Part shown: one piece after another, positions 1 through 9,473 of the stretch
Layout: each line of letters begins with the position of its first letter
Position numbering within the stretch: position 1 is the stretch's first letter
Assembly: GCA_035560235.1 (NCBI GenBank)
Contig: DATMAG010000089.1
Span: 1-64,000, forward strand
Length of the DNA: 64,000 nucleotides
Origin: DASRDU01 sp035560235
Lineage (GTDB): Bacteria; Acidobacteriota; Blastocatellia; RBC074
Reading direction: 5' to 3'
Program-made: the position numbers and the translations under genes
Notes under the pieces: generated by a model
What the model was told of the DNA's origin: nothing
The model's database searches: none
What the model saw: the letters and a program-made list of their open reading frames with translations, nothing else

Positions 1-1497
1 CTGAAGCGAAGCCTCGCCCGGATAATCAGTCGCGGTCTGATTCCAGGCGATGAGCTGCTGCCGTTCAGCTTCAGTCAGCAGCGGGAGCTGCGAAATTTTC
101 GTCTCAGGGCTGGCGACAATCCCGGCCAGCAGCGTCTCGAAATGACCGGCCATTCGTTCGATGGTCGCGGCGTCAAACAGATCTGTGTTGTATTCAAAAT
201 CACCGGTCAGCCGACCCTGCTCCTCTTCGAGCATCAGCATCAGGTCGAATTTCGCGGTGCCGGGATCGGCATTGATCGCACTGGCCTGCAGGCCGGGCAG
301 ATGCAGGGCCTGCAGCGGCGAATGCTGAAAGAGAAAGGCCGTCTGAAAGAAAGGCGTGCGGCTCAGGTCGCGCTGCGGCTGCAGTTCCTCAACCAGCATT
401 TCAAAGGGCAGATCCTGATGCGCCTGGGCATCGAGCGTGGTGTTTCTGACGCGGCGCAGCAGTTCCCGAAACGAGGGCGCGCCGCTCAGGTCGGTGCGCA
501 GCACGAGCGTGTTGACGAAAAATCCGATCAGCCCTTCGATCTCAGCCCGGTTGCGACCGGCGACCGGCGTGCCAATACAGATGTCTTCCTGCGCCGTGTA
601 CCGATGCAGCAGCGCATAGAAAGCCGCCAGCAGCGTCATAAACAGGGTCGCGTTTTCCTGCTGGCTGAGCTGATTGAGGGCGGCGAGCGGTGACGAAATG
701 CTGAACCGGTAATGCGCGCCGTGAAAGGTCTGCACCGGCGGGCGCGGGCGGTCAGTCGGCAGCTCGAGCGTCGGCACGCTTCCGTCCAGTTTCTCCTTCC
801 AGTAACTGAGCTGGCGCTCAAGCGTTTCGCCCTGCAGCCACTGTCGCTGCCAGCAGGCATAATCGGCATACTGAATTTCGAGCGGCGCGAGCGGCGACGG
901 GCGATGCTGCGTGAAGGCGTCATAGAGCGTCATGATTTCGCTCACCAGCACGCCGGTTGACCAGCCGTCAGAAACGATGTGATGCATCGTCAGCAGCAGG
1001 ATGTGTTCATCCTCTCCGGTCTGCAGGCTCCGCACCCGCACGAGCGGCCCTGCTGACAAATCAAAGGGGCAGCGTGCCTCTTCGGTCGCGAGCCGCTGAA
1101 TTTCGGCCTCGCGCTGTTCGGCGGGCAGGTGGCGCAGGTCTTCGGGCGCAAGCCTCAGCTTCAGTTCGGGCGCGATGCGTTCGACCGGCCAGCCCTGCTC
1201 GGTGATGAATGAGGCTCGCAGAATTTCGTGACGGCGGATGACTTCGTTCAGCGCGGCTTCGAGCGCCGGGACGTTGAGCTTTCCCTTCAGGCGCAGCGCG
1301 GCGCTGATGTTGTAAAGCGGGCTGTGCGGCTCGAGCTGGGTGAGAAACCACATGCGCTGCTGCGCCCAGGAGAGCGGCCAGACGTGCTGCTCCGGGCGCG
1401 GAGTTATGCGGTCGGGCGTCGCGTGCCGCAGCCTCTTCAGCAGCAGCGCGCGTTTCTCGGGTGAGAGTTCAGAGATGCGATCAATCAGTGTGCTCAT
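1..1497 (-). CDS. Non-ribosomal peptide synthetase, N-terminal part (condensation domain), cut by the left window edge
   Basis: The reading frame is open from an ATG at 1497 to base 1 with no stop, giving 499 residues. A condensation domain fills nearly all of it. It has an early S-x-A-Q-x-R-M-W-F motif near residue 48, the catalytic HHxxxDG motif with its second His at residue 173, and the latch region N-T-L-V-L-R. The last residues (WNQTATDYPGE) are the usual linker into an adenylation domain, so an A domain should follow outside the window. The gene lies 38 bases after the stop of the PKS-NRPS gene on the same strand, so the two are probably co-transcribed. This C domain would accept the chain from the PCP at the end of that protein and join the next amino acid. 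The substrate cannot be read because the A domain is absent. Confidence 0.93.
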   Translation of the reverse strand, partial: MSTLIDRISELSPEKRALLLKRLRHATPDRITPRPEQHVWPLSWAQQRMWFLTQLEPHSPLYNISAALRLKGKLNVPALEAALNEVIRRHEILRASFITEQGWPVERIAPELKLRLAPEDLRHLPAEQREAEIQRLATEEARCPFDLSAGPLVRVRSLQTGEDEHILLLTMHHIVSDGWSTGVLVSEIMTLYDAFTQHRPSPLAPLEIQYADYACWQRQWLQGETLERQLSYWKEKLDGSVPTLELPTDRPRPPVQTFHGAHYRFSISSPLAALNQLSQQENATLFMTLLAAFYALLHRYTAQEDICIGTPVAGRNRAEIEGLIGFFVNTLVLRTDLSGAPSFRELLRRVRNTTLDAQAHQDLPFEMLVEELQPQRDLSRTPFFQTAFLFQHSPLQALHLPGLQASAINADPGTAKFDLMLMLEEEQGRLTGDFEYNTDLFDAATIERMAGHFETLLAGIVASPETKISQLPLLTEAERQQLIAWNQTATDYPGEASLQ

Positions 1498-1535
1498 AGC
1501 TTACGCCAGGGTGAGGGGAGATGTTTTCTGCCGAC

Positions 1536-4500
1536 TCATTCATGAGCGAGCATTTTGCGAACTTCCTCTTCTGACATTGATTCGAGTTCAGCGAGCAGCG
1601 CGGCCATTTCATCCTCGCTCGCACTCGCGGCCTGCTGCTCGGCAATCAGCCGGGCCGTGCCTTCGATCGTCGGCGCTTCAAAGAGACGGCGCAGCGGCAG
1701 CTCAACGCAGAACTGTTCGCGCAACTGCGAAATGATCTGTGTGGCGAGCAGCGAATGGCCGCCGATCTCAAAGAAGTTGTCGTGAATGCCGATGCGTTCG
1801 GTCTGCAGCACCTGCCGCCAGATGCGTGCAATCTCTTCTTCAAGCGGCGTCCGGGGAGCAACGTAATCAGATGAAGCCGTCGCTGCCTCGGGCGCAGGGA
1901 GCGCGCGCCGGTCAATCTTGCCGCCGCTCGTCAGCGGCATTGCATCGAGCAGCACGAACGCGGCGGGAACCATGTAATCGGGCAGCTTCGTCTTCAGAAA
2001 CCCGCTCAGTTTTGCCGGAGTGAGCGCCGCGCCCGGCTGCGCAGTCACATAAGCCACAAGCTGTTTGCCGCCCGATTTCGCTTCACAGGCCTGCACCACA
2101 GCCTCGCGCACTGCCGGATGTGCGCAGAGCGCGGCTTCAACCTCGCCGGGTTCGATCCGGAAGCCGCGAATCTTGACCTGAAAATCGACGCGCCCCAGAA
2201 ATTCGAGGTTGCCATCCGCGAGCCAGCGCACCAGATCGCCGGTGCGATAGAGCCGTTGTCCGTTGTCTGTTGTCCGTTGTCCGTAGTCCGTTGCGACTGA
2301 CCACTGACCACTGACTACTGACCACTCGATGAACTTTTCAGCGGTCAGCTCGGGCCGGTTGAGATAGCCGCGTGCGACGCCTGCCCCGCCGATGTACAGT
2401 TCGCCCGGCACGCCGACAGGGACGGGCTGGAGATGACGATCCAGCACGCAGAGTCTGCGGTTCGGCAGCGGGCGGCCAATCGGAGTGTGAGGCAGTGTCG
2501 CAGCGTTGAAATCGGGCGGCACCTCAAAGGTCGTGGCCGTCACGGTCGTCTCGGTCGGGCCATAGGCATTGAGCAGGCGCGCATTTTTGAGCGGCGTCTG
2601 CTGCCACTCGCGCAGCGTTTCGGGCTTGAGCGCATCGCCGCCGACAATCACCAGCCGCAACTGTTCGGGCACCGCAAGCCGCGCATTCTGCCGCCACTCC
2701 TGAATCCACTGCTGCCACCAGGCAGGCGGAATATTGACTACCGTCAGCCCGCGCTCAGCCACCAGCTGATTGAATTCAGCCGCTGTCAGCGCCTCGCCCT
2801 CGCGCAGATGCAGACTCGCGCCGCAGGTCAGCGCCGTGAAGGTCTGTTCGAGCGACGGATCGAAGGTGAACGCGGCGAACTGCAGCACGCGATCAGAGGC
2901 TTCGATCAGATAATGCCGCCGCGCATCGCGGATGTGATCGGCCAGCGTCTGCTGCGTGACCATCACGCCTTTCGGACGTCCCGTGGAACCGGAGGTGTAG
3001 ATCACATAGGCAAGCTGATCGCCTGTCACTTCAATGTTCAGATTGTCGGCGCTCTGCTCTTCAATCAGCGGCCAGTCGGCATCGAGGCTGAAGACGTGAA
3101 TCCCGGATCGAACATCCGAGATGCTCGATTTGAACCGCTCGTGCGTCAGCAGCACGCGCGCACCGGCATCGGCCAGAATCAGCGCGTTGCGTTCAGCCGG
3201 GGCCTGCGGATCGAGCGGCAGCCACGCGCCGCCCGCCTTGAGCACGCCGAGCAGCGCCACTATGGCTTCAGGCGAACGTTCAGGACACGCCGCGACAATC
3301 GTTTCAGGACCGACGCCCAGACCGCGCAGGTAGCGGGCGAGCCGGTTGGCGCGCTCGTTGAGTTCGCGGTAAGTCAGTTCGCGCTCGCCGCAGAGCACTG
3401 CCACGGCTTCGGGCGTCTGTGCGACCTGCGCTTCAAAGCTGCGATGAACGAGCAGAGCCGGAGGCTCGCCGGTTGAAGTATCGTTCCATTCAAGGAGCAC
3501 CTGTCGGCATTCGGCTTCAGTCATCAGCGGCAGATGCGCGACGCGACGGCCCGGATCGCTGATGATGCCTTCCAGCAGCACTCTGAAATGTCCGGCCATC
3601 CGCGTGATCGTGGCGTCATCGAACAGATCGGTGTTGTAACTCCATCCCAGCTTCAGCCCGTCTGCTTCTTCCTCCACAAAGAGCGTCAGGTCGAACTTCT
3701 CGGTTCCCCGGTCGGGTTTCATCTCGCTGATTGTCAGCCCCGGCAGCTCAAGCGGCTGCACCGGAGCGTTCTGCAGCACGAGCATCGCCTGAAAGAGCGG
3801 CGAGCGGCTCATGTCGCGTTCCGGCTGCAGCGCCTCGACGAGCATTTCAAAGGGCAGATCCTGATGCGCGTAAGCTTCGAGCGCCGTTTCGCGCACCTGC
3901 CGGAGCAGTTCTCTGAAGCTTATCCCGTCGCTGATTTCAGCGCGCATCACCAGCGGGTTGATGAAACAGCCGATCAGCCTTTCGGTTTCAGTCTGCGTGC
4001 GGCCCGCGATGGGCGAGCCGACGCGAATGTCGGACTGCCCGGTGTACCGGTGCAGCAGCGACTGAAACGCGGCCATCAGCGTCATAAAGAGCGTGGCCTC
4101 TTCACGACGGCTCAGGGCATCAAGCTGATCGCGCAATTCGCCGGGCAGCTTCACCCACTGTGTCGCGCCGCGATAAGTCTGAACCGGCGGGCGCGGTCGG
4201 TCGGTCGGCAGTTCGAGTATTACCGAGCCGTCGCCGAGTTTCTGTTTCCAGTAATCAATCTGTCGCTGCAGTTCGTCGCCGCGCAGCCGTTCGCGCTGCC
4301 AGTGAGCGAAATCGGCGTACTGTATCGGCAGTTCGGGCAGGTGCGCCTCATCGCCTCTGACAAAGGCCGTGTAGAACGCAGACAGTTCCGTGATGAAGAC
4401 TCCGACTGACCAGCCGTCCGAAACGATGTGATGCATCGTGAGCAGCGCAACGTGTTCGTCCTCGCCAGTGCGCAGCAGCGAGAAACGAATGAGCGGGCCG

Positions 4501-7500
4501 TGCGCCAGATCGAAAGGTCTGACAGCCTCCTCTGCCGCGAGCCGCTGCACTTCAGTCTCGCGCAATGCTTCCGGCACTCGGGTCAGATCAGTCACTGCGA
4601 CAGTCAGCCTGAGTTCAGGCAGGATTGTCTGCACCGGCTCGCCTTTGTCTGTCGTGAAGACTGTGCGCAGCACTTCGTGGCGGGCGATGAGCGCGTTGAG
4701 GCTGCGCTCCATCGCTTCGACATCAAGCTGGCCCGTCAGCCGCACTGCCGCCGGATTGTTGTACAGCGGGCTGCCCGGATCGAACTGATCGAGGAACCAG
4801 AGCCGCTGCTGCACGAAGGAAAGCGGCAGCGCGCCATCGCGCGGAATGACCGGAATCGTCGCGGCCGGCTGCGGCACGCTTTCGGCGTTCTCAGCTGCGA
4901 TCAGTGCGCTGAGTCCGGCAATCGTCGGCGTCTCGAAGAGGCGACGCAGCGGCAGCCTGACCTGAAAGGCCTCGCGCACGCGCCCGACCAGTTGCGTGGC
5001 GAGCAGCGAATGGCCGCCGAGTTCAAAGAAACTGTCGTGAATGCCGATCTCTTCGATGCCCAGCACCTGCCGCCACATCGCCGCAATCTGCCGCTCGACC
5101 TCATTGCGCGGAGCGACATACGCCGTTTCGAGACTGGGCCTCGCGTGTGATGAAGCCTCGGCCTCTTCCTCCGGCTCTTCTTCCTCAGCCTGTGTGCGTC
5201 TCACCCACTGATCCAGCCGCAGATTCAGATCGCCGGTTGAAATCGCCGCCTGTGCTGTCTGTCCAATCGAGAGCGCGCACTCAAAAGCCTGAACGCCTTC
5301 CGCCGCAGTCAGGGCCAGATCGGCAGTCGTCATGCCCGCAAAAGCGCCCGGCTCCTCGCCGAACTTCCAGCCGTCCCAGTTGAGGCTCAGCCAGGGCGTG
5401 GCTTCAACCCGGCGCTGCCGCAGCGCAAAGCTGTCCAGAAACGCATTGGCCGCCGCGTAGGCCGCAAAGCCCAGACCGCCGAGCAGCGCCGACAGTGAAG
5501 ATTGCAATATGCAGAAATCGAGCTTTCTTCCGCGCAATACTTCAGCCAGCGCCAGAACTCCCTGAACCTTGGGCGCAAACTGCCGCTCGATGCTGCGCTC
5601 ATCCAGTTCCTGAATCGGAGTGATGGCCTCATCGCCGGTCAGTCCCGCGGCGTGAATCACGCCATTGAGCGCGCCGAAAGCGGCTTCGGCCTCTGCCACC
5701 ACAGCCTGCATCTGTGCGCGGCTCGTGACATCGGCGCTGAGCGTCAGCACTGTGGCTCCGGCCTCTTCAAGCGCCTGCAGGCGGCCAATGAGCCGACTGA
5801 TCCGGTCATCGGCGTCGTGCGACCCGAGCCACTGCGACCACTGCTCCTTCGCGGGCATTTCGGTGCGACCGACCAGCACCAGTTTTGCGTGCGCGGCCCT
5901 GGCCAGATAGTCGGCCAGCGTCAGCCCGATTCTGCCGAGGCCGCCGGTAATCAGATAAACGCCACCTTCGCGCAGCCGCGCCTTTTCAGGCACGGGCCGC
6001 AGCGGCTCGAAGGTCTGCACCCAGCGATGACAGCCGCGATATGCGATGACTGCGTCAGAAGCTTCCGTGGTCAGTTCAGCTACAAGTCGCTCAATCAGTC
6101 CTGAGTTCGGAATCGCCGCTGAAAACTCGCTGACTGTCAGATCGATGCTGCGGCAGGTGAGGTTCGAATACTCCTGCGGGATCACGCGGCAGAGGCCGTT
6201 CATCAGCGCCGAGGCCGGAGCGAGCGATTCCTCGCCGGTCACTTCCTGCGCGCCGGCAGTGATGACTTCGAGGCGCAGCGGAGAAGTGAAACCGGACTGT
6301 CCGAGCGCCTGCGTGAGCCGTAGCAGGCTCTCGAAGCCAGCGCTGTGAGCCGCGTCAGTCAAAGCTTCAGTTGAGGCTCCCCAGGCGTGAACAATCGTGG
6401 CAGGCCGCAGCGCTGAAGCGTCCAGTTCCCGGAGCAGCGCGAGATAGTGGTCAGAAGCTTGCGGATTGAGAGTGAAACGATTGCCGCTGCGGAAGAATTC
6501 AGAGCCGACATGCGCTCTCACGACCTCCTGACCTGAATCCTCAAGCCGCTGCGCGAGCTGCGCTGACAAGCCGGTTTCGTCACCGAAGACGAGCCAGCAG
6601 CCTTTCTGCGCCGCGAGCGCCTCATCAGCCTGCGCGACGATCAGATCGGCGCGCTTCCAGGACGGAGCGTAAAACCAGGTGCGCACGTCTGAACGCTTCC
6701 GCAGCTCTTTGCGCGCGTCGGAGAAGTCGGCGCTCTCCCTGTCGGGTTCGATCCAGTACCGCTTCCGCTCGAACGGATAGGTCGGCAGCGGAATGCGATG
6801 CCGCCGCTCGTGCGCGTAAAAGCCCTGCCAGTCGGGCCTGAAACCTGAAAGCCAGAGTCTGCCCAGGCTGTTGATCAGAAATGCCACGTCGGACTGCTGA
6901 TCGTGCGGGTGGCGCAGCGAAGAGAGCACCACGTGTTCGCGGGTGTATGCGGAATGCTGACGAACGAGTGAACTGAGCGTCGTGCCGGGGCCGATTTCAA
7001 GAAAGATGCGCGACGTGTCGCTGAGCAGTTCGCCGATGCCGTCAGCAAAGCGCACTCCGTAACGCAGGTGTCTGGCCCAGTAATTCGGACTCGTGGCCTC
7101 TTCTGTCGTGATCCACGTTCCGCTCAGGTTTGAAATGAAGGGAATTCGCGGGACGTTGAGCGTCAGACGACTGAGCTGCCGGGCAAACGGCTCCAGAATC
7201 GGCTCCATCATCGCGGAATGAAAAGCGTGCGAGGTATGCAGCCGGCGGCCTTCGATGCCTCTGTCGGCCAGTCGGCGTTCCAGTTCTTCAACCGCTTCGG
7301 TCGGGCCTGAAACGACACACAGCGACGGCGCGTTGATCGCCGCTACCGAGAGCTTGCCGTTCAGAAACGGACGCACCTCTTTTTCAGACACCGGCAGGCT
7401 GAGCATCGAACCCGCAGGCAGGCTCTGCATCAGACGGCCCCGCGCCGCGACGAGCGCGAGCGCATCCTCGAGCGAAAAGACTTCAGCCAGGCAGGCCGCG

Positions 7501-9407
7501 ACATACTCACCGATGCTGTGGCCGATCATCGCCGCAGGCTTGACGCCCCACTGCATCCACAGCCTGGCGAGCGCATACTCGATGACGAAGAGCGCGGGCT
7601 GCGTGAGCCAGGTCTGGTTCAGATGCTCCGTCATCTCTGCTTCCTGCCCGGCTTCGGGGAAGAGTACCGTGCGCAGATCGAGGCCGAGGCGCGGCGCGAG
7701 CAGGTCAGCGCAGAGATCAACCTGATCGCGGAAGGTCGGCTCAGTCTCGTAAAGTTCGCGCGCCATATTCACGTACTGTGCGCCCTGGCCGGTGAACATC
7801 ATGACCACTGAGCGGGCGTTCTGCGGCACCTGTGCGGTGAGGACGCGACCTGGCGTGCGCCCTTCGAGCGCTGCAATCGCTTCACTCGTCTCGCGGCAGA
7901 CCAGCATCCGGCGATGCGCGAAGGGCTGGCGGCCCGCTTGCAGCGTAAAGGCTGCATCGGCCAGATTGAGGTCGGGATGCTGTTTCAGATGTTCGGCCAG
8001 ATTCTGCGTGGCCGCTTCGAGCGCCGATGCGGTTCTGGCTGAAAGCAGCAGCAGTTGTGCCGGTCTGGAATCGCTCGATTCCTCGCGCACCGGAGCCTCT
8101 TCGAGAATGACGTGCGCGTTGGTGCCGCCGATGCCGAAGGAACTGACTCCGGCGCGGCGCGGCTCTCCGTCGGTTTCCCACTTCGTCAGGCTGGCATTGA
8201 CGTAAAACGGACTGTTCGCAAAATCGATCTTCGGATTGGGCCGTTCGAAATGCAGCGACGGCGGAATCAGTCCGTGATTGAGCGCGAGCACCGTTTTGAT
8301 GAATCCGGTCACGCCCGCTGCTGCGTCGAGATGTCCGACGCTGGTCTTGGCCGATCCGATGGCGCAGAAGTTCTTCTCCTGAGTTCCAAGACTGAAAGCC
8401 TGCGTCAGCGCGGCGATCTCGATCGGATCACCGAGAGCCGTGCCGGTGCCGTGCGCTTCAACGTAGCTGATCGTTTCGGGCGAAACTCCGGCCATCGCCT
8501 GAGCCATCGCAATGACCTCGGCCTGACCCTCAACGCCCGGCGCAGTGAAGCCGACCTTCAGCGATCCGTCGTTGTTGATGGCCGATCCCTTGATGACCGC
8601 GTAAATGCAGTCGCCGTCAGCAAGCGCGTCAGTCAGCCGCTTGAGCACGACGATGCCCGCGCCGCTGCCCGGCACCGTGCCCTGCGCGCTCGCGTCAAAG
8701 GCGCGACAATGCCCGTCAGGCGAGAGGATGCCGCCTTCCTGATACTGATAGCCTTTGCGCAGATAGAGCGAGACGCCTCCGGCGAGCGCCATGTCGCACT
8801 GATAATTGAGCAGGCTCTGGCAGGCCAGATGAATCGCCACGAGCGAGGTCGAGCAGGCCGACTGCACATTGACGCCCGGCCCGCGCAGGTTGAGCTTGTA
8901 ACAGACGCGGGTCGGCAGAAAATCCTTGTCGCTGTTGATGGTCAGCTGATAGGGCTGAATTGATTCGCGAATCGCGCGACTGGCCAGCAGGTTGGTATGC
9001 AGATAGGTATTGAAGCCCGTGCCCGCATAGACCCCGATCAGACCCGAATAGGTGGCCGGATCATAACCGGCGTTCTCAAGCGCGCTCCAGGCGCATTCGA
9101 GAAAGATGCGCTGCTGCGGGTCAAGAATTTCGGCTTCGCGCGGGTAAAAGCCAAAGAACGAGGCGTCGAACAGGTCAACGTCCCTGAGCGTTCCGCTTGC
9201 CCGGACATAGGACGGATCCTGCGCCACCTCGGGCGAAATGCCGGAGGCTTCGATCTCTTCACCGGTAAAGAACGAGATGCCTTCGATTCCGTCGCACAGA
9301 TTGCGCCAGAACTGATCCACGCTCTCAGCTCCGGGAAAGCGTCCCGTCAGGCCGATCACTGCAATTTCAAAACTGCCGCTTGCTTCACTGACTTCCACGT
9401 TGTACAT
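1536..9407 (-). CDS. Hybrid polyketide synthase / non-ribosomal peptide synthetase (KS-AT-KR-ACP-C-A-PCP)
   Basis: A 2623-residue megasynthase. The ketosynthase (about 12-435) has Cys185, His319 and His359. The acyltransferase (about 535-845) has GHSIGEY with Ser631 and a later HAFH motif, which in this family points to malonyl-CoA. A KR structural half is followed by an active KR (NADPH loop near 1149-1160, Tyr1317). The ACP carries Ser1467 in GGHSLL. The condensation domain has HHxxxDG with second His at 1660. The adenylation domain (about 2000-2490) has its A3 motif near 2137, and the final PCP carries Ser2552. No DH, ER or thioesterase is present. The predicted chemistry is one malonyl extension, ketoreduction to a beta-hydroxy thioester, then addition of one amino acid. 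The ATG has a purine-rich ribosome site (GGGGAAAGG) just upstream. Residues about 2361-2385 of the A domain are encoded by an interspersed repeat. Confidence 0.96.
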   Translation of the reverse strand: MYNVEVSEASGSFEIAVIGLTGRFPGAESVDQFWRNLCDGIEGISFFTGEEIEASGISPEVAQDPSYVRASGTLRDVDLFDASFFGFYPREAEILDPQQRIFLECAWSALENAGYDPATYSGLIGVYAGTGFNTYLHTNLLASRAIRESIQPYQLTINSDKDFLPTRVCYKLNLRGPGVNVQSACSTSLVAIHLACQSLLNYQCDMALAGGVSLYLRKGYQYQEGGILSPDGHCRAFDASAQGTVPGSGAGIVVLKRLTDALADGDCIYAVIKGSAINNDGSLKVGFTAPGVEGQAEVIAMAQAMAGVSPETISYVEAHGTGTALGDPIEIAALTQAFSLGTQEKNFCAIGSAKTSVGHLDAAAGVTGFIKTVLALNHGLIPPSLHFERPNPKIDFANSPFYVNASLTKWETDGEPRRAGVSSFGIGGTNAHVILEEAPVREESSDSRPAQLLLLSARTASALEAATQNLAEHLKQHPDLNLADAAFTLQAGRQPFAHRRMLVCRETSEAIAALEGRTPGRVLTAQVPQNARSVVMMFTGQGAQYVNMARELYETEPTFRDQVDLCADLLAPRLGLDLRTVLFPEAGQEAEMTEHLNQTWLTQPALFVIEYALARLWMQWGVKPAAMIGHSIGEYVAACLAEVFSLEDALALVAARGRLMQSLPAGSMLSLPVSEKEVRPFLNGKLSVAAINAPSLCVVSGPTEAVEELERRLADRGIEGRRLHTSHAFHSAMMEPILEPFARQLSRLTLNVPRIPFISNLSGTWITTEEATSPNYWARHLRYGVRFADGIGELLSDTSRIFLEIGPGTTLSSLVRQHSAYTREHVVLSSLRHPHDQQSDVAFLINSLGRLWLSGFRPDWQGFYAHERRHRIPLPTYPFERKRYWIEPDRESADFSDARKELRKRSDVRTWFYAPSWKRADLIVAQADEALAAQKGCWLVFGDETGLSAQLAQRLEDSGQEVVRAHVGSEFFRSGNRFTLNPQASDHYLALLRELDASALRPATIVHAWGASTEALTDAAHSAGFESLLRLTQALGQSGFTSPLRLEVITAGAQEVTGEESLAPASALMNGLCRVIPQEYSNLTCRSIDLTVSEFSAAIPNSGLIERLVAELTTEASDAVIAYRGCHRWVQTFEPLRPVPEKARLREGGVYLITGGLGRIGLTLADYLARAAHAKLVLVGRTEMPAKEQWSQWLGSHDADDRISRLIGRLQALEEAGATVLTLSADVTSRAQMQAVVAEAEAAFGALNGVIHAAGLTGDEAITPIQELDERSIERQFAPKVQGVLALAEVLRGRKLDFCILQSSLSALLGGLGFAAYAAANAFLDSFALRQRRVEATPWLSLNWDGWKFGEEPGAFAGMTTADLALTAAEGVQAFECALSIGQTAQAAISTGDLNLRLDQWVRRTQAEEEEPEEEAEASSHARPSLETAYVAPRNEVERQIAAMWRQVLGIEEIGIHDSFFELGGHSLLATQLVGRVREAFQVRLPLRRLFETPTIAGLSALIAAENAESVPQPAATIPVIPRDGALPLSFVQQRLWFLDQFDPGSPLYNNPAAVRLTGQLDVEAMERSLNALIARHEVLRTVFTTDKGEPVQTILPELRLTVAVTDLTRVPEALRETEVQRLAAEEAVRPFDLAHGPLIRFSLLRTGEDEHVALLTMHHIVSDGWSVGVFITELSAFYTAFVRGDEAHLPELPIQYADFAHWQRERLRGDELQRQIDYWKQKLGDGSVILELPTDRPRPPVQTYRGATQWVKLPGELRDQLDALSRREEATLFMTLMAAFQSLLHRYTGQSDIRVGSPIAGRTQTETERLIGCFINPLVMRAEISDGISFRELLRQVRETALEAYAHQDLPFEMLVEALQPERDMSRSPLFQAMLVLQNAPVQPLELPGLTISEMKPDRGTEKFDLTLFVEEEADGLKLGWSYNTDLFDDATITRMAGHFRVLLEGIISDPGRRVAHLPLMTEAECRQVLLEWNDTSTGEPPALLVHRSFEAQVAQTPEAVAVLCGERELTYRELNERANRLARYLRGLGVGPETIVAACPERSPEAIVALLGVLKAGGAWLPLDPQAPAERNALILADAGARVLLTHERFKSSISDVRSGIHVFSLDADWPLIEEQSADNLNIEVTGDQLAYVIYTSGSTGRPKGVMVTQQTLADHIRDARRHYLIEASDRVLQFAAFTFDPSLEQTFTALTCGASLHLREGEALTAAEFNQLVAERGLTVVNIPPAWWQQWIQEWRQNARLAVPEQLRLVIVGGDALKPETLREWQQTPLKNARLLNAYGPTETTVTATTFEVPPDFNAATLPHTPIGRPLPNRRLCVLDRHLQPVPVGVPGELYIGGAGVARGYLNRPELTAEKFIEWSVVSGQWSVATDYGQRTTDNGQRLYRTGDLVRWLADGNLEFLGRVDFQVKIRGFRIEPGEVEAALCAHPAVREAVVQACEAKSGGKQLVAYVTAQPGAALTPAKLSGFLKTKLPDYMVPAAFVLLDAMPLTSGGKIDRRALPAPEAATASSDYVAPRTPLEEEIARIWRQVLQTERIGIHDNFFEIGGHSLLATQIISQLREQFCVELPLRRLFEAPTIEGTARLIAEQQAASASEDEMAALLAELESMSEEEVRKMLAHE
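2254..2328. repeat. Interspersed GTCCGTTGTC / GTCAGTGGTCAG repeat lying in frame inside the NRPS adenylation domain
   Basis: The stretch consists of near-tandem copies of a TTGTCCGTTGTC-type unit followed by copies of an ACTGACCACTGACC-type unit. In the PKS-NRPS frame it reads as a low-complexity peptide rich in W, S, V, Q and T (including VVSGQWSV and RTTDNGQR), just before the conserved Y-R-T-G-D motif. The second unit type recurs in the intergenic region around 44479-44560, so this is an interspersed repeat family and not normal coding sequence. No stop or frameshift results. Confidence 0.85.
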
Positions 9408-9473
9408 ACACCTTTCCCCTCAGGCGCCGGCTTTCAGAATTGTCTCTCCCCCAATAAGCCTCAGCAGTGACGC

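Noticed and set aside
2254..2328. Sequencing artefact explaining the repeat in the A domain
   Set aside because: The frame stays open over the repeat and the same unit occurs as a hairpin at 44479-44560, so a genuine repeat family is more likely than an artefact.
2433..3476. Long plus-strand open frame of 347 codons opposite the A domain
   Set aside because: It lies entirely opposite the PKS-NRPS coding sequence, has no recognisable motif, and is explained by high GC codon use.
8055..8963. Plus-strand open frame of 302 codons opposite the ketosynthase
   Set aside because: It is an antisense shadow of strongly conserved KS sequence, with no ribosome site or family motif.
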